In this document: piece after piece, positions 20,531-31,867 of the stretch | Position numbering within the stretch: position 1 is the stretch's first letter | Layout of the letters: every line of letters starts with the position of its first letter | From: Rhodocollybia butyracea | Taxonomy: Eukaryota; Basidiomycota; Agaricomycetes; Agaricales; Omphalotaceae | Reading direction: 5' to 3' | Assembly: GCA_015501585.1 (NCBI GenBank) | Contig: JADNRY010000269.1 | Span: 20,576-84,575, forward strand | DNA: 64,000 nt | Made by a program: the position numbers and the translations under genes | Notes under the pieces: model-generated | What the model was told of the DNA's origin: nothing | Databases searched by the model: none | The model's input: the letters and a program-made list of their open reading frames with translations, nothing else

Positions 20531-22266
20531 ATTACTCAGTGGTCACTGGTAAGTAAGAAGATACAGTATAAAATGTAAAGTAGTTCATGTTTTTGCCTCC
20601 TGTTGGAAGATTTTTGCCTGGAGGTAGGCCTTATATACTACAACACAGTTATTCTAGAGGTATCTATGATGTTCTCCTACCTCTGTAAGTGTTAGTAAGT
20701 ACATCAGTAAGCAATGTCCAAGGAGAATCAGTTCTGGATTGCCATGACATCATCAGATTGGCAACTACAACAGTAAGTTGTCTCCTGGTGGAAAATTTTT
20801 GACTACTTGTAACTACCTGTAAGTACTTGCAAGTAAGCAAAATTATTCCAACCTGATACTTGTGACCCGTTAGTACTCATGGGAAACGGGTACTTCATCA
20901 CTAAATCAGGGGAAACATCATTTGAGATTTCACGAATCGCAAGATCAAGAGATAATTACCCATGCTTGCACAGCATAATAACCATTTACAACCTAAGAAA
21001 AATTATTGGTTGAAATTACATTTGTAAATGAGCTCTTGGGAATGATTTTACCAGATTTCATCCACATCAAATCATTACACGAGATTTTTCATGAATAAAA
21101 TCTACGGTTGATAATTCTCTTTACTCGCATCTCAATATGACCCACAAGAATAATTATGGTCAACCTGCAATCAGTTCTGAACCCGCAATGATCATTTTCT
21201 CAAAGCTTTAACTGTAGGTAATTATCTAGGATGATCAGACAACTATCGAATATCCTAATCCCAATACTGATCTGTTTAACTTGCATGCACTTACGAGCTC
21301 CCTACTAAGCAGTACTCTTAAGTACTAGCACAACAAATAGGACAGTATTAAGATCATGGTATGTACTTCAAAGTTCAAAGCAACTGTACATTGCGTGCAT
21401 TGAGATTCAACGCAACATGATGTCTGACAGTCTCGCGACTGGACTCCAAGTCGTTCGACAGCAAGCTCGAAGGTTTTGGACCACTGACAAGGTATTTGCA
21501 CTGGGCGCCAAGCAAACCAGGGTATGTACGATGCGTAAGCCTTACCCAGGATAGCGAAGGGTTTCAAAGGCCATGCGGCGTGCATGGCACAGTCACAGGG
21601 TCGCGAGGATTATAAATTGGTTCAACTTGTTGAAACGGGACGATTCCATCCTTTCTTCCTTCCCTTGTCTGGGCCCCATCTTCGTATCTGATGTATACTC
21701 TCAACTTTCAAGCCTCAAGTATCTCTCAATCTCCCTCAAATTATTTAAGTGCAATTGAGCAGATTTGCCAACTTTGTTAACCTCAGGTGAACCTCAAGTT
21801 GACTTGAGTTGACTTGAGTTAACTTAAGTGACTCAATCCAAGGTTCAGGGGTTCACTTTGGCTTAAGTCAACTTGATGAACTTGATTGACCTGAGGGTGA
21901 CTTAAGTTGACTTAAGTATTTCGGACTTTTCCTGATGGGCCATGAGAAGAACTGGGACCCCTCCTCTTTTGATGATTCAATTTGCGCTTGATTTTGATTT
22001 GCATGCAGTAGACAAGTTTGAATATGCAACCTTAGGGACTAGGCTGGTGATGATTGTGTACATACTTCAAATACAAGCTGACACCTGGTATGCTTTCTGG
22101 CCAGATGGGTAGTGAGCCTGGATAGCTTGTTTCATTCTTGCGCAGCCCCCTCATAAGTATAACCAGTTTTTTGAATCCAATCATATTGAGAAAAGGGCGG
22201 TAATTTTGTGAGAAACTGTCGGTATAGTGCATTAAAAAAATCACGATGAGGATCTAGTAATAGCAG
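20531..22266. other. Intergenic; simple repeat at about 21775-21920
   Basis: No gene is recognised. About 21775-21920 is a degenerate array of CTTGAGTTGA / CTTAAGTCAA words on both strands, resembling transposon subterminal repeats or an old minisatellite. Confidence 0.35.
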
Positions 22267-22368
22267 TGACCACCGCAGGGGTCGAACCTGCAATCTCCTG
22301 ATTACAATTATTCGTTCTCACGGATGGTTTTATCGTAGTCAGACGCGATGCCATTTCGCCAGGCGGCC
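22267..22368 (-). tRNA. tRNA-Arg(ACG), copy 2, with 30-nt intron
   Basis: Same cloverleaf as copy 1 (acceptor GGCCGCC/GGTGGTC, anticodon loop CTACGA-A), with T loop TTCGACC. The intron is 30 nt and unlike copy 1 in sequence apart from its edges (starts TA, ends GTA). The upstream flank shares 'TTGAATCCAATCATA.TGAGA' with copy 4, indicating duplication including flanks. Confidence 0.92.
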
Positions 22369-22737
22369 ATAGTGAAATATGAGGACCTCTCAGGATTTAG
22401 CAGTTCAAGTTGCATGCTGAAACTCAAGAGGAGGCTAGGAATATTCAGCGTTGAAGATTCAGCCTGAGACCTGGAGGCCTAATGATTGCATACTACCCTT
22501 CAAGGATGTACTTATTATGTGTCTTTTTGTCAGGTAGTTTGCAGGCCGTGAACAAGTGTTCATTTTCAAAGTGGTGCGCCAGGGGCTAGGTAGAATCATC
22601 TCGTTCTTGGTTGTGCAAACAGGCCGTTATCGAAATCAGCCATGCGAGGAAACCAAGATGCGAATGTTTAATGTTTAACGTTTATAAAAACAGCCGCTCT
22701 GATGCGAAAAAAAGTTCATATCATGCCAACCAATCGA

Positions 22738-22835
22738 TGACCACCGCAGGGGTCGAACCTGCAATCTCCTGATTACGTTAAGGTTCTTATACGCAGGTAT
22801 CGTAGTCAGACGCGATGCCATTTCGCCAGGCGGCC
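22738..22835 (-). tRNA. tRNA-Arg(ACG), copy 3, with 26-nt intron
   Basis: The exons match copies 2 and 4 and the intron is 26 nt at the canonical position. All arms pair, so the gene looks functional. Confidence 0.92.
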
Positions 22836-22964
22836 ATGCAGATGGGTTGAACCTCTCCTTGTTATTCTCTTTCAACGGTTCAATTTGGCGCTACGAATAC
22901 CTATTGAATACATATATGAAGATTGAGACATGATTATCGAGTACTACGTGGAGGAGAATTGGGT

Positions 22965-22985
22965 CCCATTTTGCCAGGTGGCCGT
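22965..22985 (-). pseudogene. tRNA-Arg 5'-end relic
   Basis: The plus-strand word CCCATTTTGCCAGGTGGCCGT matches the tRNA 5' end (GCCATTTCGCCAGGCGGCCAT) at 17 of 21 positions. It lies midway between tRNA copies 3 and 4, and the rest of the gene is absent. Confidence 0.5.
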
Positions 22986-23136
22986 GAGTACTAGGAATGC
23001 CCAAGCTAGATATATTTGTTTCATCGCGGTTGTATGAACCCATTGTTGAATCCAATCATAATGAGAGAGTGAATGTGCTGCCGTTTGGAAAAAAGATGTC
23101 ACTGGGCGGCCAATGAGAGGATAACAAGTTAAGGTA

Positions 23137-23236
23137 TGACCACCGCAGGGGTCGAACCTGCAATCTCCTGATTACAATCCCAAGATGTTGGTAGAGATTA
23201 TCGTAGTCAGACGCGATGCCATTTCGCCAGGCGGCC
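23137..23236 (-). tRNA. tRNA-Arg(ACG), copy 4, with 28-nt intron
   Basis: The exons match copies 2 and 3 and the intron is 28 nt. It is the last of four copies in a 5.9-kb stretch, all on the minus strand. Confidence 0.92.
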
Positions 23237-23392
23237 ATGTTGAATTTGCATAGGACCTCTGTAAATTACGCTTTAAGACTTCAACCTCGTTAGTAATAGC
23301 TACGAAGAGGCTATGTGTGAAGGCTGAGCTCTGTTAAGGCTTGAACGTTGAACCTGAAGCTGTACATGCAACGCCGGTTGATCCCAAAGGAT

Positions 23393-24081
23393 CTATCTTT
23401 GACCTCCCTCTGAACACGGATCGTGTTCGTTGAAGTTGGTACAGCTGCTCTGTGACATGTCGTATCTTCCCAGAATAGTCACAGCGCTAAGTGCGAAGCA
23501 CAGCCAGAGCACTGCCATGTGCAAAGTTGAACAGATTACCGGAATGGGTTCCTGTATGATGCTGAATCGAGAGGGGTATGTTGTATTATTGAGCGATTGA
23601 TTGATTGTGAACGTCTGAACTTTAAATGAAGTGTAATACTTACTGAGACGAGAGACTAGGTCTGTTTCGAGTTTCTTGGGGGCAACTAGGGAAATCCGAA
23701 GATACCTGAGAACGTTTGGACGAAGCGGAGTGATCAATGAAGAGAAGTTCTTCTGTTAATAATACCGGTTCATTTTCGGTCAAAGTAAGTCTGTGTGTTG
23801 TAATGTGGGCGTTGAGATACGTTGAGATCTTGAGAACGCATGGGAGTGGAAAGGTCAGGGAAAAGTTCGTCAACTACACTCTCTGAAGGTTCCAACCTTC
23901 GCGTTCTCTGGAGACAAGCTTCTTGGGCGAGAGCCCGAGGTCTGAGACGCGTAATAAAGGCCTCTGGGTCTGCGTATGACAGTTTTGGTTTCATTCGATA
24001 TCGATCAGAGGCTTGCGAACACGTTTTTCCTCGGTGCCAATCCCAACGTGGAAAGATGAAATCGATTTCACTGATGTTCAT
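23393..24081 (-). CDS. Possible multi-exon hypothetical protein with one TM segment (weak)
   Basis: Minus-strand pieces could form a gene: an N-side part from ATG at 24081 (MNISEIDFIFPRWDWHRGK), a middle part with 'ENEPVLLTEELLFIDHSASS' (about 23780-23720) and a C-side part with a hydrophobic helix 'HMAVLWLCFALSAVTILG' (about 23520-23465). Splice sites between them are plausible but not compelling, and no family is recognised. It is kept only as a candidate. Confidence 0.25.
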
Positions 24082-24476
24082 AGTGATATTCCCATAACCT
24101 AGCGGGCTTTATGAGGTATTTTAGGTACTAAGACGACGCAGAAAGTTGCAAAAGTCATACTGGTCAGCACATATGGAGCATGAAAAGTGCGCTGGTTCCA
24201 TTTCACAAGTCAATTTTGTTATCCGAGTTACGCTTTGATGTTATCATGCATGAACAATGAAAAATAAAAATAAAAAGGAGAGACGATGGTTGGTAGATTA
24301 CGATGTCTCGTGGCCAACGGGGATAGAATCTGTTGTCAGGTTGATTACTTGATCCATTTCCTACGCCTCACGTTCTCTTTTCCAAACATACAGCATCTCA
24401 CTTTTTGGCTTTGGCTAAGTGAGTCATATTTAAAGCCTCGAGGTCCCTTCGTTGAATCCTCGTGCCCAGGCATTTA

Positions 24477-27400
24477 ATGCCCAGCACTGTGTCTGTTCGC
24501 CGACCAGGAAGCCTCTCAACATTTGGCCGTTCACCAGCCAACTCCAAAGCCAGTAATCCGCGCAGAAGTTCTTCGCTGCGAAAAACAAACAAGACAAACG
24601 GCCTGTCTACGCTAACTTTCGAAGAACCAGAGTCTACAGTGTTTATCGATCGTGAAATGGTCAAGAATCATCACATGGACACCGCGCCCAGCCGCAGAGG
24701 TCCCGTGCGCATCGACCAGGACGGCCCCTGGAGCGTCAGTGTCGCAGAAAGTCCGCACGACCAAAGGTCTTACAGTCTTTACATAAAGAGTCTGTCCAGT
24801 TCTCCTTTTTTTTGGCTTTTTTTTTCTTACTTCTTGCAGCCCCAACCCACAATCTGACTCTTACACGAACGGCCATGGAAATCATAGAGCTAGACCACAA
24901 GCTCCACGACTCTATCATATCCACTTCCAAACTTCCAGCTCTACCATTGGACCCAGCGACCATACCCGCTGCACCAAAGCGCAAATCAGCTTTTCTCAAT
25001 ACTCTTTCCAGATTGGCTTCACCCAGTGCCAAGCGCTCAATACCGTCGCCATCTGTCGAACAGAGTGACCCGTTCGCGTCTTTTGCGCTGCTCAATGCAA
25101 CGCTGCCAGTGCCTTCAGCTACCAGTACCGCTCTCGCTGCCTACTTTACCACGGTCGCCAATCTCCAGCCGGTCCGTCAAGCTAGAGCCTGGAAACGCTT
25201 TGTTCGCGTCCGCACGGACGATCTCGAAAGCACTCGAGTCGAACGAGCCATCAAACGGGTTAGATCAGACTTGGCTGCCCACGGAGGCGCGCACATTGCC
25301 CCGGTCATCACCGAGGAGAAGCCCAAAGAGTTACCTGATGTTCCGGAACCTGCTCAAGAAGAAGCCGCTTTACCTCCATCTCCATCTCCTGTCGTCGACC
25401 TCACCTCGACTCCGCGTGTCAGCGAGGAGCAGCAGCCTTCATCTCAACCACAACCCCAGCCGCAGACGCCTACTACCACCGAAGCACCTGCCCCTCGCAT
25501 GTCCCCCGTTCCCTGTCTGCAGATCCAGAACGCCGCATGTCTCGCGCATTCGACTCCCAAACCGAAACAGGCGACGAATCGTCCAGTATCTCCACCGCTG
25601 CCCGCAGCAAATCGACGCGCAAAAAACGCAAGGAAACATCATCAGGGTCACTCAACGGCAGCGCTCTCGTAAAGAAGAAATCACAACGTAAAGTCGTCGT
25701 CGATGATTTTGAAATGCTCCGTGTGCTGGGCAAGGGCTGTGCCGGGAAGGTCCTGCTGGTGAGACACAAGGCTACAACGGATCTGTACGCGATGAAGGCG
25801 ATTACGAAGAGGCATGTCCTCGCGCATCAGGAGCTGCAGCATACCCTGACAGAGCAGGCCGTGTTGAAGAGGATGGCAGCTGTAGACGAGAATGGGCAGG
25901 CTAATCCCAATGGCGTCGTCAAAGATCCGTTTGTGGTAAAGTTGTGGTGGAGCTTTCACGATAAGGAGAATTTGTTTTTGGTTATGGTAGGTGTTTTTCC
26001 CCTGTCTAAACGCCGCTTCCTCGTTGTTTAACTTTCTTTGGCAGGACTTTCACCCTGGTGGTGACCTCGCCACTCAGCTCGCCAGATGGGGCCGTCTCGG
26101 TCGGGACCGAGCACGGTTCTACGCTGCCGAGATCGTCGAAGGCGTCGAAGGCCTCCACGCAGCAGGCGTCATCTACCGCGATCTAAAACCCGAGAACATC
26201 CTCATTGGCGCAGACGGCCATATTGTGCTAACTGATTTCGGACTCTCAAAGGAGTTCCCTAGGCGGCGGGACGCAGTTACAGCTCCGCCGACGCCTTCAG
26301 GGAAAGAGTTCCCAGGCGGGGTGCAACCCTCGTGGATGGTCAAGGACGGGCCTGATCTCGGAAATGGGAATGCTGCGCCGACGACGGTGGATATGACCAC
26401 AACGTTTTGTGGCACGGCGGAGTATCTCGCGCCAGAGGTCATCCAGGCGTTGCCGTACAGCTACGAAATTGATTGGTGGAGTTTTGGGACGATGTTGTAT
26501 GAGATGTTAACGGGCATTGTGAATACCAGTCTCTTGGTCTCTTTCTCCCCTTTTTTGCTCATGTGATTGTCATTCTATAGACACCGTTTTGGGCAAACAA
26601 CCATTCGGATATGTATGTCCGCGTTCTGCAGGACGAGCTACAGTTTCCTGATGAGAGGTCTATGGATCAAGATACGAAGAGTTTGATTCGGGGTGTATGT
26701 GTTTTAGCTTTTGTCTTTCTGCTGTGGATGCTTATACCTATGCGTAGCTCCTTCAACGGAATCCGGCACTTAGAATATGCGAACCACGGATAAAACGGCA
26801 TCCCTACTTTTCTATGATGTGAGTTAACGCTTTTACCTAGTCTTATTTGTTTTAATTCATTCTGCAGAGACTGGTCTCATGTATACTACAAACGATACAT
26901 ACGTAAGTTCCTTTCATCCAACGTCCGCTTTTGTTTAAAAACTTAACCCTCCTGTTCAACTTTCCAGCCCCATACATCCCACCCATCGACCCCTCCAACG
27001 CAAGCGATACGCAGAACTTCGACGACACCTTCCTAGACATGGAACCCGTCCTCGACGATTTCAACAACGACATCGAGGGCGACAACGAAAACACCGATAC
27101 TGATCCCGAGCACGAGAACGAGCATACCGATACGGACAGGACGGATGGAGAGGGCGAGGGCGAGGGCGATGAGACCAACACAACGCCTTCGCAGTCACGG
27201 AGCTCGTCGCTGCATCCGGGGTCTAGGAACTTGAAGGAGGAACCGGTGGAGGATGGTTCGGTCGATGTGTTTGATGGGTATTCGTTCAAGGGGAGACACT
27301 CGATGTTGATTGATGACGAGGATGGGGAAGAGGAGGACGAGGGAGAGGAGACGGATGAGGAGGAGGAGGAGGAAGAAGAAGAGGGCGGGGATGAGGAAGA

Positions 27401-28793
27401 GGACATCTCTAGTGGTGTGCTGGGAGAACTTACGCCTCCGCCTCCTTTGCCGACGGCTGAGACACCAGCTCCAACACCAGTGGAACCGGCAGAAACAACG
27501 CTGGAAGATGAAGACGAGCTGCCTGAGCCCAAGACGCCTGAAGCGCGTCCGAAGACTCTTCCTCCCGCTGATGATGATGTGGCTCCACCAACTGTTACAC
27601 CTTCGAGAGAACCCTCTACCACGCCGTCTGGTGTTGTCGAATCACAGATAGAGGCCAACCCGCGGACAAGTAAGGAGTTACCTACCCCCGTCGAGTCAAC
27701 CGAGCCCGAGGCAACTCTTCCCCCACAACCCCCAGTTTCCGAGAAACCCCCCAAGCAACCTCCGGTTCCGCCAAAACCCCCTGTCGCCAACCCTGTCACC
27801 GCCAAAGCAGTTCGTGCCCAACCACCACCCCGTCGCAAAGAGCGCTCAGGCGTACTTGCACTCGACCAGTACCTCTCCGACGGCCCAGCTGCTGGACGCG
27901 ATGGCGACGAGGACGAGGACGTGGAAGATGAAGAAGACGAAGATTGGGACTTCATCGAAGCTGACGGCGGGGAAGACCGCAACGGCGCCAAAGGAACGAG
28001 TCTGTTCGCCCGTGGAGTCGTTGATCGCTATCGATTGGCTGTTTTCCGGAAGGCTTCTACTCCAAGTCGTAGCGGGACCATGTCCCGGTCGGTTTCGGAG
28101 ATGTCGACAAAGTCGAGCAAGAGCAAGATCACTCCGTCGTCTTCCTCCAAAACTTTTGATTCTGAGAAGGGAGAGCAGAATTCACCGACGCAGAGCCCGA
28201 GTCCTTCGATTCGAGATCGTAGAGGGCGGAATCAGAATCCGGTTGGCGTGGGAGGGTTGACGTTTAGAGGTCCGAGGCAGTTTCTGCGACCAAAGTCTGC
28301 GTCGGGCTTGTCATCACAGCCGCCGTCGTCGTATTCCAGCAAGTCGAAGAAGGAAAGCGGGAAATCGTTGGGTACTTTGAATTCAACTTCAACGTCGGGG
28401 ATAATGGCTAGTTCGTCTTCGTCGAGTGGGGGTTTAGCGAGCTTGTTGACACCTACGTCGTCGGTACCTCCTCATTCGTTAAAGTCGAAAGAGTCTGCGG
28501 TGTCTGTTGGTGCGCAGAGTGCACAGAGTTATTCAGAGTCTTCGGATACGTCTATCAATGGAATTGGGAATCAGAATAGAAATGGGCCTGGGCACGGTCT
28601 TGGGGATGGGGATGGAGATGGGAATGTAACGGTCGATCAGTCGGAACCGGAACGCGAAGCCGCTGGGCCTGGTGGGAAGCATAAGAAGGAGAACAAAAAG
28701 TTGAAAAAGTACAGGGAGAATGCGGAAAAGGTGCTCTCGATTTTCTCGACCCCGAGGCAGACTCAGTCTACGCATAATACGCATCCGTCGTAA
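24477..28793 (+). CDS. AGC-family Ser/Thr protein kinase with long acidic, low-complexity tail
   Basis: The kinase lies between a disordered N-region (from ATG 24477, MPSTVSVRRPGSLSTFGRSP) and a roughly 600-residue C-tail. Visible motifs are FEMLRVLGKGCAGKVLL (Gly loop), YAMKAITKRHV (ATP Lys), YRDLKPENILI (catalytic loop) and LTDFGLSKEF (Mg loop). They continue with TTTFCGTAEYLAPEV (activation segment), DWWSFGTMLYEMLTGI and LLQRNPALRICEPRIKRHPY. The AGC extension 'DTQNFDDTFLDMEP' follows. An unusual insert of about 45 residues sits between the DFG and the activation-loop Thr. Introns fall at about 25987-26044, 26520-26580, 26697-26738, 26819-26868 and 26905-26967. The tail is Asp/Glu-rich (27310-27400), then Pro- and Ser-rich. 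The frame breaks at about 25503 in a C run, where one extra base would join PRMS to PRSLSADPERRMSRAFD. Activity and pathway (AKT/Sch9-like growth signalling) are inference. Confidence 0.88.
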
Positions 28794-29503
28794 CTGTGCT
28801 CGGGTCGGCTCTCAGAAACAGATATACTTTGACATATACATTTCTTTTCTACTAACATACACCAGTTCTGTCACTTAGATTCTCTCTTCCTCGCCGACTC
28901 TATCATTTTTCATTCATCTTTTGCTGTCCAACGTCTAACCCTTGCTGATTATTCTTACATGTTTGTACGTCTGCCTGTCGTTCGCTCTGCTTTCCTTCCT
29001 TTTCTTTCATCTTTTCTGCCTTCCTCATTATCCTTGCTTCCCAACATGTTTCTTTTTGTCCATGGAAATTTAATCGTAATTCTATCTCTCCAGAACTGAA
29101 CCATTAGAATCGATCGATTCAATTATATGTTACTATGCATTTCTTTCTCATATACAATACATACAATAGGCATTGTTGAATATAAATGAAGGTACTCGTC
29201 TGTAGCTTTATCTGGATAGACGATCTACGAAGTACGAGTGAGTTCGTTGGGCTGATACGGATTTTTCTACTTCAAGACTGATGCAGCGAAATATACACCC
29301 GGTGATTTGCGAGCCCGCTTCCAGTGAAGGGATGGATACCCGTTCTGGGCTGGAGCTGCAGAGATTCTGTGCTTCAAGTTCCGAACCCAGGACCCAGCCT
29401 AGAACCATGCCGTGGCGTACCTGGAAAAAGTCGGAGATGATTACTCCTGTCCCCTCTCTACAGGTCGACACGGATGAATGTCTTTCTGTGCCTCCAGTGC
29501 ATA
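28794..29503. other. Kinase 3' flank and end of the next gene, no CDS
   Basis: A pyrimidine-rich presumed 3' UTR of the kinase is followed by sequence also found at 32900-33320. About 29488-29535 holds a tandem duplication of a roughly 24-bp unit (GTGCCTCCAGTGCATATCAAAA) that truncates the reading frame of the neighbouring minus-strand gene compared with its paralogue. Confidence 0.5.
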
Positions 29504-30868
29504 TCAAAATCTGTGCCTCCAGTGCATATCAAAACTCTCCATGAATTTCAGCCATTCCCGCGCCTCTCCCAGCGGATCTAGCGACGGCAGCGCTCCGAAA
29601 CTCTTCATGAACCTCAGCCATTCCTCCCCCAGTGGATCTAGTGGCGGCAGCGGCTGCGGAGAGCTCCACGGTTCGTGATGTTCTTTGAAAGTCGGAGGAT
29701 ACATTCCAATTATTATGAAAGGAGGGCTTCTCTCGGAGTGTTCTTTTACGATGCCCATGTACATTTGTGGATGCAGGACTAGAAAGACATATATGAGGAA
29801 CACAAAGACTATCAGATTCAGTAGCAAGCACTCACCACCTTGTGCTATCCACCCAAGACATGGACTTGTCTCGGTACACTGGCCTACTGCCGCAAGTTTA
29901 AATAACACCGACGGCTGATTTCCTGGAAATGGGAGGTATGGGCCGTGGTAGATTATTCGGTCGTTCGGTCCCCTATGCAACGCTCCGTTGATCGCTGCGT
30001 TGAGGCCTGATCCAGTATAATCCGGGCCAGGTAGTGGTTCACCGTCGATACCACTGATGAAAGTCACTCTGGGTGCTATAAAGTACGCCTTGAACTCGGC
30101 CAAAAGGGTTTCCCATACTTTTCCAAGTGCATCTATAACGAGGTCCGCTGTTTTTGAAACGGGTTTTCCCCACTTTCCTTCGAAGTAGTTCGGGGCTTGT
30201 TTGCCTGGGCTAATGCCAATATACCTCTGCTTAAACCCCTTGTTATTAACTACTGCCGAACCGCCGGGTTTGAGCACGTTTTTAGCTAGCAAAGCATTTG
30301 TGAGAAATGAAAGGAAAACCAGACCACAGAGCAGGTATATACTCACGACCTTTGGCGGTCCAGCCAAAACATGGACATTTTTTGTTTGTCTGGTCTTCGA
30401 TCCCTGTGATCTCTGTGATATTAAAATAAAGCCATTGCCGAGATAACAGTTCCGATGGTGATGGATCATATAAACCCTTCCATTCTATCTTGTTCCTATA
30501 GTTCCTATAGCTACGTGATGACAGTCCAAAGATTTCTTCGAAGATTTGTTTTTCAAGCCATACTTGAAGTTGACTGTGGAGGGGTACGCCAGTTGTCGAG
30601 ATTTCACCTGTTTTACCATCGAGGAGGGTCACAGTAGCAATTGTCTGTAAGATGTGGCCATTAGGTATAGTACGATTATAGCAAGCAAACACACCTGGAC
30701 TGTTACTTTCTTAGCTCTTACACGCGGTTTCTTCTTGGTTACGCCACCTGTCAGTTTGAACTGGCCTCGTCCTTGACCTGGTCTGGACCAGCCCTTCACC
30801 GGTATAGAGGACACAGCAAGTACGACACTTGCTATGAGCGTAAAGAGAAGAAAAGAGCCTAGGCGCAT
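29504..30868 (-). CDS. Secreted protein with two internal CPCFGW modules (paralogue A), unknown function
   Basis: ATG at 30868 gives the signal peptide MRLGSFLLFTLIASVVLAVS, then a basic linker with KKKPRVRAKK. After an intron (about 30692-30643), module 1 runs from IATVTLLDGKTGE to KKCPCFGWTAKG and ends at a phase-1 intron (about 30353-30292). Module 2 runs from PRVTFISGIDGE through GPYLPFPGNQPSVLFKL to TSPCLGWIAQG and also ends at a phase-1 intron (about 29842-29786). A C-terminal part carries MYMGIVKEHSER and a 20-residue tandem duplication (LDPLGEEWLRFMKSFGALPS, then LDPLGEAREWLKFMESF). No known family is recognised. The paralogue at 33321-34688 keeps the same architecture. Extracellular location is inferred from the signal peptide. 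Confidence 0.7.
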
Positions 30869-31867
30869 TATAGAGAGTGCGCAAGGAATGACGCTTGACC
30901 AGCAAGCTGAGGACTGAAACGATTGAACTGGCAGAATTCCCTCACACAACCGTTTTTATAAGGCAGATATTATAAGGACCGTAGTTCAGGCTCGTGTGCA
31001 GTTCTTCGATATTTCCAATACATAGATGAACCCGTAAAGGCAGGTAAAGGCTCTCGTCGAGGGCCTTGTTTCAGCCACGGCCTTATGTTTTTGAATTTCC
31101 TGGTGTTTGGAGTTGCCTTGGCTTCAAAAGGCTCCGAATGAACGGGGGGAAGTAGGGGGAAGTCTGGGGAAGTCTGGGGAAGTAGCCGACGTGGGGCCCC
31201 AGCCACATTTATTGCGCCAAATACACTTGCAAACATATGGATGCATACATAAGCCTCCACAATGCTGTGGTCAGCAAGAAGTATTGCCGCACTTGGCGCG
31301 TTTCGTTCTGGGGCCGAGATATGCATCTTCGATCATTCATTGTAAAGGGAAAACATACTAGAAATCTAATTATGTCTATGTCCAGATATTCAGCAAGAAA
31401 AGGTCAGTATCCCCAATATTGGTTTGTTCGAGCCTTTGGGTTCTGAGGCTTACTACGTAGACTGAGCGCAATGCGCACGACAAACTTGCGGATAATGTGC
31501 AAAATGTGGGATTGTATGAGAGAGAGGGCGGTGAGGATATGATGAGAAGCTGGAGGCTGCATGTTGCCTGAAAGAAAGACGGTCGATGGCAGGGGTGATG
31601 TCTGTAGCTTCGAGAGAGAGAGCAGCTTCATCGTAGCTCGTGGTTGCTGCAAGTATAGTGAGGTGTATAGTGAGGGGAGGGTACGCGTTGTACGCGTTTC
31701 TGCTGTCGCTGTATAAGCTTCTAGTGCCGTCGATGGCGACACACGAGGCTGCGAAGCGCCCGTGCAAATAGTCAACAAGCCTTTTGATTCAGTACCATGA
31801 CCATCAACAGTTGACTGCTTCGCTCGTGAAACTTCTTCGATTTTCTACTGGAACAAGTGATAGGGAC
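30869..31867. other. Spacer of the duplicated block, no gene recognised
   Basis: Presumed promoter of paralogue A, plus sequence similar to 34790-35900 (for example 'AAAATACTGGAAATCTAATTATGTC'-like and 'GCTGGAGG' words). Open frames present here are not conserved between the two copies. Confidence 0.4.

Noticed and set aside
26852..27991. 379-residue minus-strand ORF rich in Ser/Gly
   Set aside because: It is the complement of the kinase's GAG/GAC-rich acidic tail; poly-Ser on the other strand is an expected shadow.
29504..30469. Two TM helices in the secreted protein (hydrophobic stretches in the open frame)
   Set aside because: Both stretches start with GTGAGT and end in CTAG/CAG, and splicing them out keeps frame; they are best read as introns.
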